A DNA stretch of 13,935 nt from Desulfuromonadaceae bacterium (lineage in GTDB: Bacteria; Desulfobacterota; Desulfuromonadia; Desulfuromonadales; Geopsychrobacteraceae): assembly GCA_016744555.1 (NCBI GenBank), contig JADGED010000049.1, positions 1-13,935 on the forward strand, read 5' to 3'. This document shows positions 12,932 to 13,935 of the stretch, in pieces. How positions within the stretch are numbered: position 1 is the first letter of the stretch; the number at the start of each line of letters is the position of its first letter. A program made the position numbers and the translations under genes. The notes under the pieces are model-generated. The model was not told the DNA's origin. It ran no database searches and was given only the letters and a program-made list of their open reading frames with translations.

Positions 12932-13935
12932 CTACTTTGATTTATTGAACCAGCCACCTTTCTTTTCGACAAACGGTTCAACCCGGTTTCTCCCCTTTTT
13001 CTTTGCTACATACATCGCCTTATCTGCCCGTTCAATCAGTTCAGTTTTCTTTATCGGCTTTGCGGTTCCGTCAAAGACAGAAACTCCAAAGCTACTGGTT
13101 ACCCGGTACTCATCGCCTTCGTATTTGAACAGATGTTGTTCAATCGCTGCACGAATTTTTTCCGCAACAATTAACGCTTCTTCTTCATCAGTTTCCGGTA
13201 AAATAAAGACAAACTCTTCCCCTCCATAACGGGCAATAAGGTCATACTCACGAATCACCTTACCGCACAAACTAGCAACCTCTTTCAAAACATAATCACC
13301 GGCCTGGTGGCCATAAAAGTCGTTAAATTTTTTAAAGTTATCAATATCTGTTAAAACCAGACTCAACTCATTTTCTTGCCGGATACTTCGACTAATCTCT
13401 TTATCGAGTGACTCTTGGAAATAACGGTGGTTATAAATCTGCGTTAAACCATCAAGGTTAGCTATTTCCTCCAAGTAGCAGTTCTTATCTCCCAGCTCTG
13501 CGGCTAATTTTTCCAGCTGTATTTTAGCATCAACCAATTCGCGATTCATTTGCTCATAACTCATATTAAGCAAACTAAGTTCAATATTGGCCTTCTGCAA
13601 TAACTCGGGAATGGAAACAGTACCAGAAATATTTAAACCAAAATATTTTGCCGCTTTGGATACCTCTGTATTGGCCTTTTCCAAAACATCATCAATCTCA
13701 GCAGCCAGGATAATCTTGAGCCCGGAGAGCAATTGTTTGGGTAAATCCGTCAAGTTTTTTTCATTTTCTTTTGGAATAATCACGGTGGTCACGCCAACAC
13801 GCTTCGCCGCCATTATTTTTTCATTCAAGCCGCCAATAGCAAGTACATGCCCGCGCAGTGTAATTTCCCCCGTCATTGCCAAATCCTGGCGTACGGCACG
13901 GCCGGTAAGTGCTGAAAGCAACGCGGTAATCATGG
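12932..13935 (-). CDS. Lon protease (S16) C-terminal part fused to a GGDEF diguanylate cyclase; 5' end outside the window
   Basis: The 333 residues visible from the ATG at 13933 begin inside a Lon proteolytic domain: LTGRAVRQDLAMTGEITLRG (9-28), then GHVLAIGGLNEKIMAAKRVG with Lys39 at the catalytic lysine (E. coli Lys722), and VIIPKENEKNLTDLP (51-65). The catalytic serine (GPSAG) should lie just outside the window; the frame stays open to the edge, so the ATG is internal. Residues about 86-155 form a charged, probably coiled-coil linker. A complete GGDEF domain follows: DGLTQIYNHRYF (161-172), DIDNFKKFND (196-205), inhibitory RxxD at 228-231, active site GGEEF (237-241), and AMYVAKKKGRNRV (306-318). 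It should make c-di-GMP from two GTP and be product-inhibited. Whether the AAA+ ATPase of Lon is also present cannot be seen. The fusion is in one uninterrupted frame. Confidence 0.9.
   Translation of the reverse strand, partial: MITALLSALTGRAVRQDLAMTGEITLRGHVLAIGGLNEKIMAAKRVGVTTVIIPKENEKNLTDLPKQLLSGLKIILAAEIDDVLEKANTEVSKAAKYFGLNISGTVSIPELLQKANIELSLLNMSYEQMNRELVDAKIQLEKLAAELGDKNCYLEEIANLDGLTQIYNHRYFQESLDKEISRSIRQENELSLVLTDIDNFKKFNDFYGHQAGDYVLKEVASLCGKVIREYDLIARYGGEEFVFILPETDEEEALIVAEKIRAAIEQHLFKYEGDEYRVTSSFGVSVFDGTAKPIKKTELIERADKAMYVAKKKGRNRVEPFVEKKGGWFNKSK

Noticed and set aside
13931..13933. The ATG at 13933 as the true start of the GGDEF gene.
   Set aside because: The frame is open to the edge and the visible protein starts in the middle of a Lon fold where homologues read x-T-M or x-A-M, so this ATG is internal.
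1..13935. Mobile elements, CRISPR arrays, tRNA or rRNA genes, a toxin-antitoxin or phage-defence island.
   Set aside because: No transposase or integrase reading frame, no regularly spaced repeats, no tRNA-like cloverleaf and no terminal inverted repeats were found; gene content is chromosomal housekeeping and signalling.

Overview
The window looks like part of a chromosome of a delta-type proteobacterium, most likely in or near the Desulfuromonadales (Geobacter/Desulfuromonas/Pelobacter-like). This is inferred from three things: argH followed by a diaminopimelate gene set that uses the aminotransferase DapL; several c-di-GMP proteins; and a DUF4405-type membrane protein. No rRNA or other phylogenetic marker is present, so the assignment is by gene content only. 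There are no mobile elements, tRNAs, rRNAs or CRISPR arrays, and no gene-free stretch longer than about 140 bases.

Region 1 (1-4529, plus strand) is an amino-acid biosynthesis cluster. It holds the 3' three-quarters of argH (last step of arginine synthesis), a 42-residue LptM/YifL-like lipoprotein, dapA, dapB, a 41-residue entericidin-like lipoprotein, dapL, and then a strong hairpin. DapA, DapB and DapL together convert aspartate semialdehyde plus pyruvate to LL-diaminopimelate, for lysine and peptidoglycan. The two very small lipoproteins sit between the enzyme genes with good ribosome sites and are easily missed.

Region 2 (4629-8189, plus strand) holds a secreted 572-residue protein with an N-terminal FlgT-C-like segment and FG-GAP/VCBS calcium-binding repeats, followed after a perfect 12-bp hairpin by an ABC-F ATPase of the Uup type.

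Region 3 (8228-13935) is entirely on the minus strand and converges on region 2 at a long hairpin. In minus-strand order it contains a Lon proteolytic domain fused in frame to a GGDEF diguanylate cyclase (cut by the window edge), a GlcD-family FAD-linked 2-hydroxyacid dehydrogenase, an EAL-HDOD protein, a Kv-type potassium channel with a C-terminal zinc ribbon, and a DUF4405 membrane protein with a repeated C-terminal module. The gaps of about 80-105 bases suggest mostly independent transcription units.

The most interesting object is the Lon-GGDEF fusion at the right edge. It would couple a protease to c-di-GMP synthesis in one polypeptide, and it keeps the Lon catalytic lysine, an intact GGEEF active site and an RxxD inhibitory site.
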